A stretch of DNA of 64,000 nt, from positions 2,427,501-2,491,500 of the forward strand of contig JAFREQ010000027.1 in assembly GCA_025331565.1 (NCBI GenBank). Direction: 5' to 3'. Made by a program: the position numbers and the translations under genes. Below the pieces are notes generated by a model. It did no database searches. It was not told the origin of the DNA and saw only the letters and a list, made by a program, of their open reading frames with translations. Positions 1-12,508 of this stretch are shown one piece after another (the stretch's first letter is position 1; each line of letters starts with the position of its first letter). The stretch comes from Holacanthus passer (lineage: Eukaryota; Chordata; Actinopteri; Pomacanthidae).

Positions 1-650
1 AAAAGATGGCTTCCACATTGAATCACATGTGGTAGAAAACCACTACTGTCATGCCTCTGGTCATATCCCAATCCGTGATGTGGTAGCAGGTGTTTCCCAT
101 CATTGGTCAAATCAAAAACACCTGCTGTAAGATCACTGATTGGGGTGTGGCCAAAAGACCATTGTTTTTTCTAATTTTCAACCTATGCAGACTCGTGCAG
201 CAACTGATTTTTTTTTACCATTAATGTTGTATTAGTTGTGGTTGATGCTACACAATGAAATAAAAGCAATACACCTGCCAACATGAGGCAGGTATCTTCT
301 ACTTAGGCATGTATGTGTACTTGGCTTCAAGGCTCACCAGACACGGGGTCTCAAATCTTTGTGTTGATTTTACACCAGCATTGTGGACGATAAACAGTGA
401 CATATCTAAAATGTCAAAATGAACTGGTCTCTAATTTGACAGACAAGACATAAACAAGAACACAAAGCAACTCTCACTTCTATGGACTCCAACCCAACCT
501 TCACATACCCATTAACCCCTCCCATTCACATTCCCAAATTCCTCCCACTGGCTATGGAAAAACAGACATTAAGTGAGAGGAAAATACTGTAAGTACACTC
601 ATCAAACACTAGTAAAGAAAAATAAAACTACTTGTTATCCGGATGGATGG
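1..650. other. non-coding, no feature recognised
   Basis: AT-rich sequence with no convincing exon. If the signal-peptide exon at 3.8 kb belongs to a long minus-strand gene, this stretch is inside its first intron. Confidence 0.4.
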
Positions 651-654
651 TAGC

Positions 655-1400
655 CTAATTCAGATGCTCAATAAAGAGCTTCCAGGTCTTGTCAAAGGTT
701 TTACTGGAGTCTCTAAGTGTAAGTCTAATCTTTTCAAGTTTGATTAGGATCTCCTTGAGCCAACTATTGTGTGAGGGGGGGGAGAGTGTGCTTCCACTTA
801 AATAAAATGTGGCGTCTAGCTAATAGAGTTTTAAAGGCCAGAACACTTTGTTTTATCGAAGGGGAAATTGGGTGCAGCAGGTGGTGGGACACCAGAAAGG
901 GCCGTGAGAGGTTCAGGGTTAAGGTTCATACTAAAAATTGTCCCATGTGTTAATTATTGATTGTTAAATGCGGACAGCACCAGAACATGTGAGTATGGTT
1001 AGCAACTGTTTGCACCTATTGCAAATATCACTGTCATCTGGTAATCTTTTTTCATGTACTGTACTGAGATGAACCTTACACTGCAATAAACCATGTCCGG
1101 CACACATAGAAGAGGCGTGGACTAGATCAAGGATATGGTCCCACAGGTTTTCAGGTATTGGCAAACCAATTTCCTGCTCCCAAATCTGCTTCAGATGGGT
1201 TGTCAGATCAGAGTTAAGGGAGTCAGTGGAGTTATAAATTATGGAGGTGGGACATTTCTGGACAGGATCCAAAGCGAGAAGAGAAGAGGATGCAGGTCTT
1301 AAACCAAGTCTCATTTTCAAAAAAATAATGCTGATATTAACACGTTGCACATGACATAAATTGTGTCCTATCCAATACAAATATACTTCCATGAGGGACT
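655..1400 (-). mobile_element. LINE-1-like ORF2 C-terminal remnant
   Basis: Read on the minus strand, 1392-964 encodes a peptide with the L1 ORF2 pattern downstream of the reverse transcriptase: an IWEQEIGLPIPENLW segment, HASSMCAGHGLLQCK, then a CNRC zinc-knuckle-like piece. After a frame break near 960, the stretch from about 840 to 657 continues with LARRHILFKWK, HNSWLKEILIKLEKI and DKTWKLFIEHLN followed by a stop, which is the usual tail of fish L1 ORF2. No endonuclease or reverse transcriptase domain is present, so this is a dead 5'-truncated copy. The family (L1, Tx1 or Swimmer type) is not resolved. Confidence 0.75.
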
Positions 1401-3690
1401 AGGCTTCTGATTTCATCTTGACAACTCCAGCTCTGAACAAAGCAGGAAGGCTTCATAAACGAATTTGGATTTAACCACCTTACACTTGCAACCAGATAAT
1501 TTTAGAATCCGTTTTTGAGTATTGAATACTTTAAATACTTTGAAAGCAATAAATAGCGAGAGTCAGGCTTACAGCTATCCAAACGCACAAGTCACATATA
1601 GACAGGTAAGGTAAGAGACTGAAACACCTGAGGCCAGACCGTGACATGCTTGACCGTAACTTGACCACATTGCTCAGATAACTATGATCATAATTCACAG
1701 CCAACCTGTTGACAGCCAGGTGTGTGACTGCATTTGACAGTAAGCAAACGATCAAGAGTGACATGGAGAAAGTTTAATAATGGGTGTTAAGAAGAGTTTG
1801 TCCAGTAGCTGAAGAGAAACATAAGAGAAAAACAGAAGTTTACATTTTACTGTTGGATGAATGTGGAAGTATGTGTCTAAGTTTGTTTTTCTGTCTATCT
1901 GCCCTTTCTCTTTACCAGAAGGGTTATTTACAATAAATTCTTATTTACAAGGACACCCTCTCTGACCGCCAGGTGTGAGACGCTAGAGGGTTCACACTCT
2001 GACCTAATTTGACCCCAGATGGCCCTAAAGGTCCAGAGGTCACATTAGTCACTTCAGTAATGACCTTCACAGACAAACTGAGGTTTGACCCAGAATGTGT
2101 GAGTGTTACTACATCATATAGTCCGATAATAATACTGCAAAAAAATCCTAACACCCATTCATTTTGTTTCCACTTTTCTCAATCTAATTTTCTTCATATG
2201 TCATTGAGACATGATCAGATGAACTATAATATGTAGCTGACAGGCAAGTTTTAATCTTCAGTACAAAGCCAGGTCATTAATAATGACTTAAAGGCTATTG
2301 GGACATAACATAAATACTTTTCGGCCTTGTCAGCATCTTCTCAGACAGAGCAGGTGGAGTCAACATGGTGGAGTCTCTGCCAAGTCACCTGCTCGCTGAC
2401 TCTTTCTCAGCAAATTACCGATGTAGTCCTGCATAAAGCCGGTGGAAGTTGACTTGCAAATAAAACAGCCATTAAATGAGGAAAACAACAGACGTAACAA
2501 AGTTAAGATGAAGGATGTGACTCAGCGTTGAGACTTTTTCCTCGTTTTTTCTGAGTGCTTAGAACAAATTGAGAACTGTTGATGTTGTGGGCCTGTGGAG
2601 CCAACGAGCAAATCATATGTGACTGATTAAACAACCTCACCTCAAGGCCCTTTTAGTAGCTGCTCTGGAACTTCCAATCATATCACATGATCACTGTTCT
2701 CAAGGTCAAGTTTGAACTTTGAAGCTGGACAGTATGTGCAATATTGGGTTAAACAAAGAAACTTGATCTGAAAAACTAATGAGTATCACAGCATCACAAA
2801 AAAATATTTATCAATTTGACATTAAAGACTAACCTCGCTCATCTGATCTGTCCAAGTTAAACAGGTTAAAACAGACTAATGTCACCATTGTACTTCTCTA
2901 TGGTTCCTCAGAGGTGCTGCACTAACTTTGTTGCCTTGTTCTTCGAGATTTGCTGTAGTTTTTATGGTTTATCCTTTATGAACACATTGATGCACACTTG
3001 CACTTGTCGTGATAAACATCAAGGACACCAGACTCCAGCCCACCCTCCTCACATGGCTCCAGTGCAGCTCCGGGGGCTGCTGTATGAAACCAAGCGTTCC
3101 CAGTACGGTTCAGCACAGCTCACTTTAATTTGCCTCAGTCTGTTCCCCATTATCCAGCTGTACAGGTTAAATATGCTGTATGCTGCTGTATGAGAGCACA
3201 GACTGATGCAGCAGGTATGGGAGAACAAGTCTAGACATATAGACCTATGTCTTTCCACTGTCTAGCAAATGTGCTGTGGGCTCAAGGAGCCCAGAACAAG
3301 GCAATTCAGTTCAATAAGCTTTTGGCCTGCATGACCTGGCATGAAAAAAAATCATCTGTCAAACTGGAGACCAAAGCCTATTTATCTGGGAGTTAAGTGG
3401 AAAATGACTCGGAGACAGTTTTGTGGAGGTGTTTTTAGCAATTGACCTATTCCTGACAAATCAAGTTCACATCAACAAAAGAAAAATTGGCTGGATACAC
3501 AAACAGTGAGTGTGTTTGCTGGAAAGGATTAACATGATGCGTTCAGGGTGCCATGTAAACTTGGCTCTCATGAGCACCTGGGGGGCAGGTGGTGACAACT
3601 GATGTGACAGTCAGACGAGGAGAGAAAGAGGGAAGAAGAGAGGAAGCAATGGCTCATTTAACTTTTTTTTTTTTTTTTACAGCAGATTGA
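1401..3690. other. non-coding, probable intron 1 of the minus-strand gene
   Basis: No exon-like ORF, RNA gene or clear repeat was recognised. The short ORFs here lack codon or domain support. A run of T at 3662-3678 is the only simple-sequence feature. Confidence 0.4.
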
Positions 3691-3756
3691 ATCAAGCCAT
3701 GGAGTTTGTTTGCACTAAGATAAACAAATAAACAAACACTAAATATTTCAACCTAC

Positions 3757-3832
3757 CTGCCCTGGAGGTGGGAATCACCGTGACGAGCAGCAACAGCAGC
3801 CACGTCTCGCGCACTGAGCTCCATCGATCCAT
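3757..3832 (-). CDS. col5a3: first coding exon with signal peptide, probable collagen alpha-3(V) chain (partial)
   Basis: On the minus strand an ATG at 3832 in strong context (A at -3, G at +4) opens MDRWSSVRETWLLLLLV and continues TVIPTSRA, a textbook signal peptide. It ends in phase 1 at a consensus donor (G|GTAGGT, 3756-3751). An upstream in-frame ATG at 3886 would add 18 residues but would put a basic, non-hydrophobic leader first. A signal peptide alone cannot name a gene. The assignment rests on position: in human 19p13 COL5A3 lies on the minus strand directly beside and divergent from RDH8, as here, and fibrillar collagen exon 1 has this form. Later exons would lie beyond the left edge. 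Any secreted or membrane protein is an alternative. Confidence 0.5.
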
Positions 3833-4260
3833 CCTATTGCATCTGAAGTTATCGATCAGGCGGCCAATAATTCCCCTCGTGCACACCTGCAGTCAGACGA
3901 ACTTGGGGACTCTGCGCGCTTCAGTAGTCGAGGAGCTGCTTGCTGCCTTGCGTGCGTGCACGTTCACCGGCGCGCGTGCACGAAGCCTTGTTTAACTGAT
4001 GCCAAAGAACAAGCAGGAGCTCCAAACCTCCTGTCTGCACGGTTTTTCTCCTGGATGGACGGATGAAGAAGGGAGACACCAGTGGGGGAAAAATCCCTTA
4101 ATCTCAGAAGGTCTTTCCTCCTTCACCCGCACAGATCTCTCCTCACTTTCTCTTCCCTCCTCCCCCCTCTCCTCAACCCCCTCTCTCCTCCCACCTCCTC
4201 CTCCTGACTCTCCTCTTTGGAGCTGTGCAGGCACATAATTAGTTCGTGTGTCATTATTAG
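3833..4260 (-). promoter_or_regulatory. 5' UTR and promoter region of the signal-peptide gene
   Basis: CpG-containing, GC-richer than its surroundings (alternating CG/CA at 3930-3985), followed on the plus strand by a pyrimidine-rich run at 4118-4205, i.e. a purine-rich run on the transcribed strand. No TATA box is evident. Confidence 0.35.
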
Positions 4261-4379
4261 CATCATTATTGTCTGAGTGATTTAAGGGGACAATGTGGTG
4301 TCTCTATCTGTCTCTCTCTTGCACGTTCTGGCACATCCAACATGAACAATAAAAGCTTGTGTTGCATTTAATTTTCTTT

Positions 4380-4415
4380 CTTTCTCTCTGCAGACACACA
4401 CACACACTCTCTCTC

Positions 4416-4446
<31 letters not shown>
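4380..4446. repeat. CA/CT microsatellite
   Basis: Alternating ACACAC blocks at 4394-4408 and 4422-4446 separated by CTCTCT. Confidence 0.9.
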
Positions 4447-6560
4447 AAGCATGCTTCAACAGGACAACGGTGCTGCCCAACTAATAAAAATATGCTGCTG
4501 CAGATTCCAAATTCCAGTGCCTGTCTGTCTTCGCCCACCACATGTACTCAGACACACACATAAGCCACAGGTTCAATGAAAAACCTAAACGTGCTGCCTG
4601 CTTCAAGGGTTCATCATTCTTTATACCTGATGTGCAAAAGTTGACAGAAACCAGCAAACTCGCTGGGAGGTATCAGAAACGTTCTTTCTTTTTAGGAGAA
4701 GTTTATAAGGTGGAAAAGGCTGAAGGACTCAGAGCTCGGTACATGCACACACATGCATACGTGCACATGAATACCTATATGAGCCTCAGGTGTCTCCTTG
4801 TCCTGCTTCAGCTTCCATTTATATATTAGTCAGCATTGTCCAAGAAGACATTTGCACACCTTATTTTCTTTTATTTAGATCACTAAAATATGACACTGAC
4901 TAAAACTGATTGTACGAACAGGATCAGATATAAAATTATGTATAATCAATTCAAATTCATTTATATAGCAGAGCATGTTTTATACATGAAATGTATCAAA
5001 AATGCAGTTGATATTAGAGCAAATTAAGCTGCAAGCATGAAATCTGTTTTAATATAAATAATGAAGGAAACAGATTTAAGACACCTAAAAAGGAAAGTTT
5101 AAAATGACAAAAAAACATTTAAACATAAAACCAAATCTGTTATCAATAAACTGTCTTTGACACATTTATGGCATATTATAATTGACACACTTTGAAATGT
5201 GCACATGAAGGAGGGGTTACATTCAAAGTATAGGTTTTAACAGAGAGTTTTATGTGAGCATTAGGAAGAAATAACTGTCCTTCTTTGTGCCATTTGGTGC
5301 CATCATGCATTTTGTATAAATTGTCATTGCCCTATATTGTATCTTTGTGAAGTGCTTTCCAGCCTGTAACTAATGAACAGATACAAAAACATGTCTGTGT
5401 TTTTGTGAATATATTAGAGAGAAACAGTTTAACATTTGGAGATATTTGGAATATTCTTCAGGTGGTTAAATGTCAATTATGTGTTTGAAGATAATGGCAC
5501 TGTAAATGTAGTGTACAATAATCATTAGAAGGTCATGTTTTGGAAACAGTGCTGTTTTGGTAACAGAAGTAAATTGCATTCAGGCACACATACATACTGT
5601 TTTTTTAAAGAAAATAGATTCCAGGCATATTTCCAAAAGCCCTACCCCCTGCTTCAAGTAGGTTGTCTCAAACTTTTGTACTTGAGTGTGTATGTGTGTT
5701 GCATTTGTTCCACTTATTCTTATGGTCATAATTATAACTTTTCTGACACTCATTCTGCCAAAAAATTAAAAATAGCTGAAGGGAGTTTAAAATAACATTG
5801 GGAAATGATAAAGGTCAATTAAAGGGATGTATATGTGTATTTTTTCAAAAAATGACTAATGAACAAATAACTGTATGAGAGTGTGTGTATATGTATGTGT
5901 GTGACAATGTTAGAATGAATCATGGCTTGTATAGCCCCCTGTTTTGTGCTATATTGAACTCTTGATGTAACAAAGCTGCAAAGTTAAGTTAAAACTGAAA
6001 GCAATTTGTTTCCCCTTGTGTGTGTATCCATTTGATTAGGTGTAAAAACAAATAAATAGTATGTAATAGTATATAGTAAGTATAAGTATATAAATAAAAA
6101 TCAAACAAAAGAAATCCTCAGGCATCATCACATATACTGTAGGCAGATTTTTGTTGGCTTTGAATAACAGAAGAACCCACTCCATTCATAAAGTGCTCTG
6201 ATTTGAAGAATAATAATATTGACCACTGGGCGGCGCCACATCTCTTTACCGAGCAGAGGCTGACTTTTACAAACTGACACACAGGCTTCATATTGGTCCA
6301 TAGCAATTTGTTCATCACACTTTTAAGTACACGGTTGGTCAGAAGACAAACATCACTGCGAGTCAGGAAGTTTATCAAGTTTAACATAATGCCATGAGAA
6401 CTGTCCCGTCATGGATTTAATAAAACAACTAAGTCGTAAATGACACACAGAACTGAGGGGGACTACACTGTGTACTGGTTAGATAATCTGAGTGTGTCCA
6501 TGTGACTCTCTCTCCCTCCCTCTCTCTCTCTCTCTCTCTCCGTCTCTTATCCTCTTACAG
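4447..6560. other. intergenic and upstream non-coding sequence of rdh8
   Basis: AT-rich with no recognisable gene. A CT-rich tract at 6508-6542 followed by TTACAG at 6555-6560 looks like a polypyrimidine tract and splice acceptor, so a non-coding first exon of rdh8 probably lies somewhere in this interval; it could not be placed. Confidence 0.4.
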
Positions 6561-6652
6561 TGGCTCTCACCTCAAATCACCACTCATCCTGCAGAGCTGC
6601 TTGTCAGCTGGTGTCTCACAGTGACAACAGAGCGGAGAGGCAGTGGGGCACC

Positions 6653-6793
6653 ATGGCGAGTCCCGGTCAGAAAGTGGTCCTGATCACCGGCTGCTCCTCC
6701 GGCATCGGCCTGAGGATGGCTGTGATGCTGGCCAAAGATGAACAGAAGCGCTATCATGGTAAGTGCAGTGACAATGTTGTGCATATGTGTGTG

Positions 6794-6829
<36 letters not shown>

Positions 6830-9800
6830 GAGGGAAAGAATATGTAATTGCTTTTTTCATTTGTTTGGTATGACATGTTTGCATTTGTTTGGTATGACAT
6901 GTAATAATAAACAAATACATTGTTTAATAAAATAGTAATTCAACAACTTATAATAATAATAACTTCATTAGCATGGTAAGTTTTATATAACTAGTTAAAC
7001 CCTTCATAAATGTCCTGTCACTGTCGCTTCTCTGCTTGTTCTATTTACCCATAAGATGCTTACATCATGACTGGAGTGCACATAAGAGTCTTACATAGTC
7101 CACATGATTATGAAGATTAAAGTCACTGTCTCTGTTTCTGTGCAAGTGAATACACAGCAGATGTTTGTTTTTCATTGAAAGTTGATTGAAAAGCTGTTCG
7201 CTGCAGTTTCAATAGAAAACATTTTAAATCTTAACCACATGAGAGGAAATGAGGATCCAATTTAGAGACTGAATCAATAACAACAGAAAATGAAGAATCA
7301 ATAAGCAAACAACTGTTTGATCCCAGCATTATTTGATTAATTGAAAATGAAAATTAATCAACCAACTATTTTGTCGATCATTTTTCAATCATTTTTCAAG
7401 CAAAAATGAATGAGCATAGAAAATTTTCTGTTGTTTGGACAAAAGAACAGTCACTTTGGGCTCTGAGAAATTGTGATGAGCATTTTTCCACAGTTTTTTT
7501 TTTTTTAATTTACTATTTTATAAATAAAATGATTGTTGGATCAATCATGAAAACCATCGTCAGGTTAATTGATAATGAAAATAATCACCAGTTGCAGCCC
7601 AAGCTGACAGTATTTCCTCTCCTCACAGGGAGGTCAGAGGTCACAATTGACTTTCTTAGAGACTCTTCAGAGGCAGAGCTTTTCTCAAACAGCTAAGACA
7701 AATACAGAATCTGATCATCCAATTAAGACACAATCAATTACGCTGCAATCAATTAATCAGGTTGTTTTGCTTGTACTAAAATATCTACATTGTCTAATGC
7801 TTAGACAATTCATGAAAGACTAGTGCCAGGCTGACAGGAAGCAGCGCACACCAGTCACAAATAGACTCAACACTAAAATTCAGTTTGCCAATTTTAATCA
7901 CAGAGAAATGAAGTCAACGCAGCATCAGACCATGTCTAATCCAAACTGAGGCTTTGTCCGCTTCACAATAGGCTTCCTCCCACTGCTCATCTGTTACAGC
8001 CAACCCCAAATCCTCCTTCCAAGCAGATTTAAGCTACACACAGTCTAATATAAAAATACATTCTATCAATTGTATTTCTTCAGCATTATAACACTTCTAT
8101 GTCCCAACATGAATTAAATAATAAAGATGTAGCAAGAGGCAGAAGCCCTTGTTTTCATGTTGAGATCTTTTCATTTTACCTTTTATACCCAATTTCCAAT
8201 TGCTGGTTCTCCTCTCAAAGTACCATAGCAATGTTTTTTCATGTGTCATCCCATTACAAAAAAAACTCATGTGTACCATTAAGCAAAACATGCTGCTGTG
8301 TGTTTGGAAATTCAAATGTTTCTCTTCTACTGTAGTAGGTGTCCACTGGTTTCTATTCCATTTTCACACTGTGTTAAAGTCAGTAACATTATCGTTGCAG
8401 TCTTTTCAAACAAAATGAACAAAACTCATGCAGATATACAAGGAAGTTTCACATAAGGAAATGAATGGAAAACAATGTTACCTAAGAATCAAAGTGTTAT
8501 ATTACGTTTTCTAGATGAGCTGCTGGTGTACTCAGCCTCCCCCCTGCCACACACAGTCATGGCTCTGATCCCAACTTAACCTTCTGTCACTCTCACATGT
8601 ACGTGTAACACCAGACAATAACTAAAGCTGCACTACGGCCTTACTTTAAACCTGCCGACCTTTACTTCTAATTATTGCCTGGCTCGCTGCGCTCCATTGT
8701 GGATCACAGGCTGGTGAGGGCTATTCCGGGAGCAGGCAGGTGACGTGAGCTCCATGGCAAGATGCTAATGCTGATATGTAAACTAGCTGCTGTAACAGGA
8801 CTGTTTATGAGCACAGAGTGTCTATATTAAGGCGGCTTAAGGTTATCTTTAGGACAACAACTATCTTTAGCACTAGCTTTTCCATTGTTTTTTCAGACAG
8901 TTATTCAGGACAGGGATGTATGTGACAGTGTCATTTGTGTGTTTGTACATTACCCTCCATTCTCACCTATCATCCCATGTGTCTGACAACATTTTTGTTG
9001 CTCTCCCTTCCAGTCCTTCATGGCCTTTACTCCTTTCTTTCCGTTCACTCCTATGACAGGAAATGTACACAAAGACAGGATCACTCAGGAAACTCAGAAC
9101 TACTACAAATATACATGAGTGCACACAGACAGAACATGTATTGAATGAATTTCTAAACATGCAATACACACATTTCAAGTCACTGCAGTCTACTGAACAT
9201 AGCATGATGTTTGTGGTTATGTGTGTATCTTGTGTGAGCCTATATGCAGCCTGTGCCAGTGAACTCGGTTTGACTCTCCAGGTAGTAATAATGTCTTTTC
9301 GTAACCACATTTGCCTGGGCAGGTTGCCTAATCACATGCCTATTTACAGCCACAGCCTGAAGGCGCAGTGGTGGAGCTGCAGGTAGGGAGGGAGTGTTAC
9401 CTCCATTCACAAACTCACACTTGGAAGCTGCCCATGGAAATAAAAGGAGCATAATTATACGCAGGGGTATTGGCAAACAGCAGTGATGTAAAGAGCAATG
9501 CCTGTACACAGGTCAAAATGGCGTAACAAAGATCTAATTGAGATTGAAACACTTAAAGAAATTTGTGGTTTGAGGTCAACGTGGAAGTGCTGCTCTTTAC
9601 ATTGAAGCTGCCAATAAAAATACCAGAAGTCATTAATTAGCACTAAACACAAATTACGGCTGAGGCTGATGGGAAAATCAATATCAATATCTGCTCACAA
9701 AAGTATTAGACACATTTTTTGGTTTGATGATAGCGCAGATGAGAAGATAACAAAGTCATTACATCTAATTCTGTGGTTAACATTTGTGTCAGTGTCTTTT

Positions 9801-12508
9801 CCAAATGCCACAGCAATCTACCTAATAGTTGTCAAGATATTTTACTAAAAACCACAAATGTCAATCTCACAGTCGCCCAAGAAGAAAAGTCAATAGGCTT
9901 TATCCTCTGGGGACCATGAATGACAATAAAACTTTCATGGAAATCCATTGAATAGTTGTCGAGATATTTTAGTCTGGACCAAAGTGGTGGAGCAAGTAGC
10001 CAAATGACTGACCAACAGACTGGTGAAAATATAGACTGGCTAAATGTATACAGACTGGAAACATATTTCCTCACAACTGCTGATATTTCTTAAACTTAAT
10101 AGGTCTCTGTTGACTACTGTCCCTGGATGGTAAAATACCTCAGATTCTTAAAACATGGGCATTGGCAAAGGCTCATTTTTGTTAAATTGTCACAAATTAA
10201 TTTCATCTTAGTTAATATAAAGAAATATCTTCAATATCAGTAGCCAGTACAGACCCATTTAGGGTATGATGTGGAAACAAAACCACAGCAGCATGTTTCA
10301 GAGAGAGTTACTAAAGAAATATATTATGAGGAAAAACAAGTGAATCAGTGGAACAGGCTTTTACTGAAGCTCTTACAAAAGCTTTGTTGAACTCCATTTA
10401 CATGTCTGAATGGTATAGCAAGGCATTTTTTCTCCATGTTAGGTCACATCAGTTTGTCTTTACAGTTGCCAACTCAATCACAGCAATGGTCAATCTCTTC
10501 TACTCTCCTCTCAAGTCCTGCCTTTCCATCTGTTCACAGTCATAGCAACGATGCGAGATCTGAAACGTAAAGATAAGCTGGTTGAAGCTGCCGGGGATGC
10601 ATATGGGAAAACTCTTTCCCTGGCTGTACTGGACGTCTGCAGCGACGAGTCCGTCAAACAGTGTATTAATGGCATCAAAGATCGACACGTGGATGTCCTC
10701 AGTAAGTATGCATTGTCATTGTGTCATTGTGGTGCACCAGGCTTTGCTGCACTGTCCCAAAGTGACGTAGATTACTCAGGTTCTTCTTCTTCTCCTAAAA
10801 AAGTCAACAATGCAGGAATCGGCCTAGTGGGCCCATTGGAGAGCATCCCCATCGAAGAGATGAAGAAAGTGTTTGAGACCAATTTCTTTGGGGTGATCCG
10901 CATGATCAAGGAGGTGATGCCTGATATGAAGAAAAGGAAAGGAGGACACATCATCGTGGTCAGCAGTGTGATGGGACTGCAAGGTTAGCAGACAGAGGTG
11001 TGACTGGATGAGTGAAGAGAGGAGGCGGGGTGGGGCGTTCAATGGTGCAGGGAAAAATGGCAGGATTGTCAGTTTCAGTCTGATGGATGCATGGGTTGAT
11101 GATGGATGAATGGAAGAGTGGGTGGATAACTGAAGGAAGACTAATAGAGTTTAAGTACTACTGGGTGGTGTGTCTTTACAGTAGGGATCTGTCTACAGAA
11201 CAATGAACAAGAAGAACTGATCTATTAATCTGTTCATGTCTGAAAATGATATGTAAACATTTACTCTGTTTCTACAGGTGTGGTGTTTAATGATGTGTAT
11301 GCAGCTTCCAAGTTTGCGATGGAGGGCTTCTGTGAGAGTTTGGCTGTGCAGCTTTTGAAGTTTAATGTCACGTGAGTGTCACGGATGTTACTACAAACCA
11401 ATAACTTAGATACAAATAGTCTGACTGGCTGCAAATAATGATTACTTTCATTATTGGATACACAGATTATAATCTGATTAAGTGATTGTTTAGGTCTTGT
11501 CTGAACAACAGCTAGTCTACAGCCATGCTAGTGGCTCCAGCTGTACTTGGTTTGGCATGCTTGTTAAGATTTGCTAATTAGCTCTAAACACAAAGTACAC
11601 CTAAGGTTGACAATGATGCCATTAGTTTGACAGGTGTGTGCTCATATACTTAGTACTGTACAAACTCACATTTTGGCCTGATGATGGTGCCAGATGAATT
11701 ATTTGGTAGCTTTTCTTTAGCTGAAACCTACAAAGTGTTTGGCATTTTCATTTGGTACACTGTTCAAAACTATAAATCTTTTACTCTTTACTGTTTTAAT
11801 GGATTAGTTAGTTTAAATTGTTATTTAATGATATTCTGTCATGCTATTAATTGATTAATGATTTGAGCAACAGTGTTACCCATTTCCCCATAGAACTCTT
11901 CCTACATGTAACCACACTCTGCTCCAGTCTTCTGATGCCCCCCCTTTGCTGTGTGTCTCTCTCCTCAGATTGTCACTGATTGAACCGGGCCCAGTGCACA
12001 CAGAATTTGAGGCGAAGATGATTCAGGATGTGAGGCAGAAGGAGTATCCTGGAACCGACCCTGATACGGTGCATTACTTCAAGAATGTCTATCTTCCTTC
12101 TTCCGTTGACATCTTTGAGACGCTGGGACAAACGCCTGATGACATCGCCAGGGTAAGTTCACAAGAACTCTGTGACTCAGCCTCACTGTACCTTATCAGC
12201 CTTTCTGCTTCAGTGATTAATCCTGTAAGCCTGACTGCAAATGTTGTGCGTCTATTTGTCTTTCATCTCACTCCCTGCAGTGCACCAAGAAAGTAATCGA
12301 AGCAAGCAGTCCTCGCTTCCGTAACCTGACCAACTCCTTGTACACGCCCATCGTAGCGCTGAAATATGCTGATGAAACCGGAGGCCTGTCTGTCCATGCC
12401 TTCTACCACATGCTCTTCAACTTGGGTCCTCTAATGCACGTCAGCATGACAGCCATGAAGTATCTCACCTGTGGATGTCTGAGGAGCAGGACAGTTTCAC
12501 CAAACTAG
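6653..12508 (+). CDS. rdh8: retinol dehydrogenase 8 (photoreceptor all-trans retinol dehydrogenase)
   Basis: Six coding exons: 6653-6758, 10540-10701, 10804-10983, 11278-11371, 11969-12152 and 12281-12508, giving 317 aa (human RDH8 has 311). It is a classical short-chain dehydrogenase/reductase that reduces all-trans-retinal in outer segments using NADPH. Visible motifs are TGCSSGIG (nucleotide binding, residues 11-18), NNAG at 91-94, the likely catalytic Ser144 in VVSSVMGLQG, and YAASK with Tyr157 and Lys161. The C-terminus is Cys-rich (YLTCGCLRS), as in RDH8, where it is lipidated for membrane attachment. All introns are GT-AG and the phases agree. HSD17B1 is the closest alternative family, but VIATMRDL and EPGPVHTEFE fit RDH8 better. 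Teleosts have rdh8a and rdh8b; I cannot tell which this is. A candidate polyadenylation signal lies at 13167. Confidence 0.93.
6796..6834 (+). repeat. GA microsatellite in rdh8 intron 1
   Basis: Uninterrupted (GA)n starting 38 bases after the exon 1 donor. Confidence 0.9.
7325..7605. mobile_element. non-autonomous hAT-like MITE remnant
   Basis: The left part has GATTAATTGAAAATG and TTTTGTCGATCATTTTT. The right part ends in GGTTAATTGATAATG then AAAATAATCACC and AGTTGCAGCCC. A GGGCTGCAACT terminus with inverted AT-rich arms is a form I recognise from common teleost hAT-type MITEs. Target-site duplications were not resolved, so the class is inferred. Confidence 0.5.
7915..8040 (-). mobile_element. 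LINE ORF2 fragment (second, diverged)
   Basis: The minus strand from about 8035 to 7922 translates to KSAWKEDLGLAVTDEQWEEA followed by ADKASVWIRHGLM, the same W-x-x-DL ... W block seen in the LINE remnant near 1.2 kb but clearly diverged. It is a short dead fragment inside rdh8 intron 1. Confidence 0.5.
9440..10075 (-). repeat. dispersed teleost repeat, long copy (family X)
   Basis: Contains blocks shared with two other places in the window: TAATTAGCACTAAACACAAA (also 11.57 kb), and TCCTCTGGGGACCATGAATG plus CAATAGTTGTCGAGATATTT with GGACCAAAGTGGTGG (reverse complement of 34.8-35.0 kb). It lies in rdh8 intron 1. I recognise the type as very common in fish genomes but cannot assign a class. 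Confidence 0.65.
11428..11500 (+). mobile_element. hAT-like MITE end fragment
   Basis: GGCTGCAAATAATGATTACT followed by TTCATTATTGGATACACAG resembles one arm of the MITE at 7.3-7.6 kb. It lies just after rdh8 exon 4. Confidence 0.4.
11510..11700 (-). repeat. dispersed teleost repeat, partial copy (family X)
   Basis: GCTAATTAGCTCTAAACACA through GGCCTGATGATGGTGCCAGA parallels 9.62-9.75 kb in the same orientation, within rdh8 intron 4. Confidence 0.55.
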
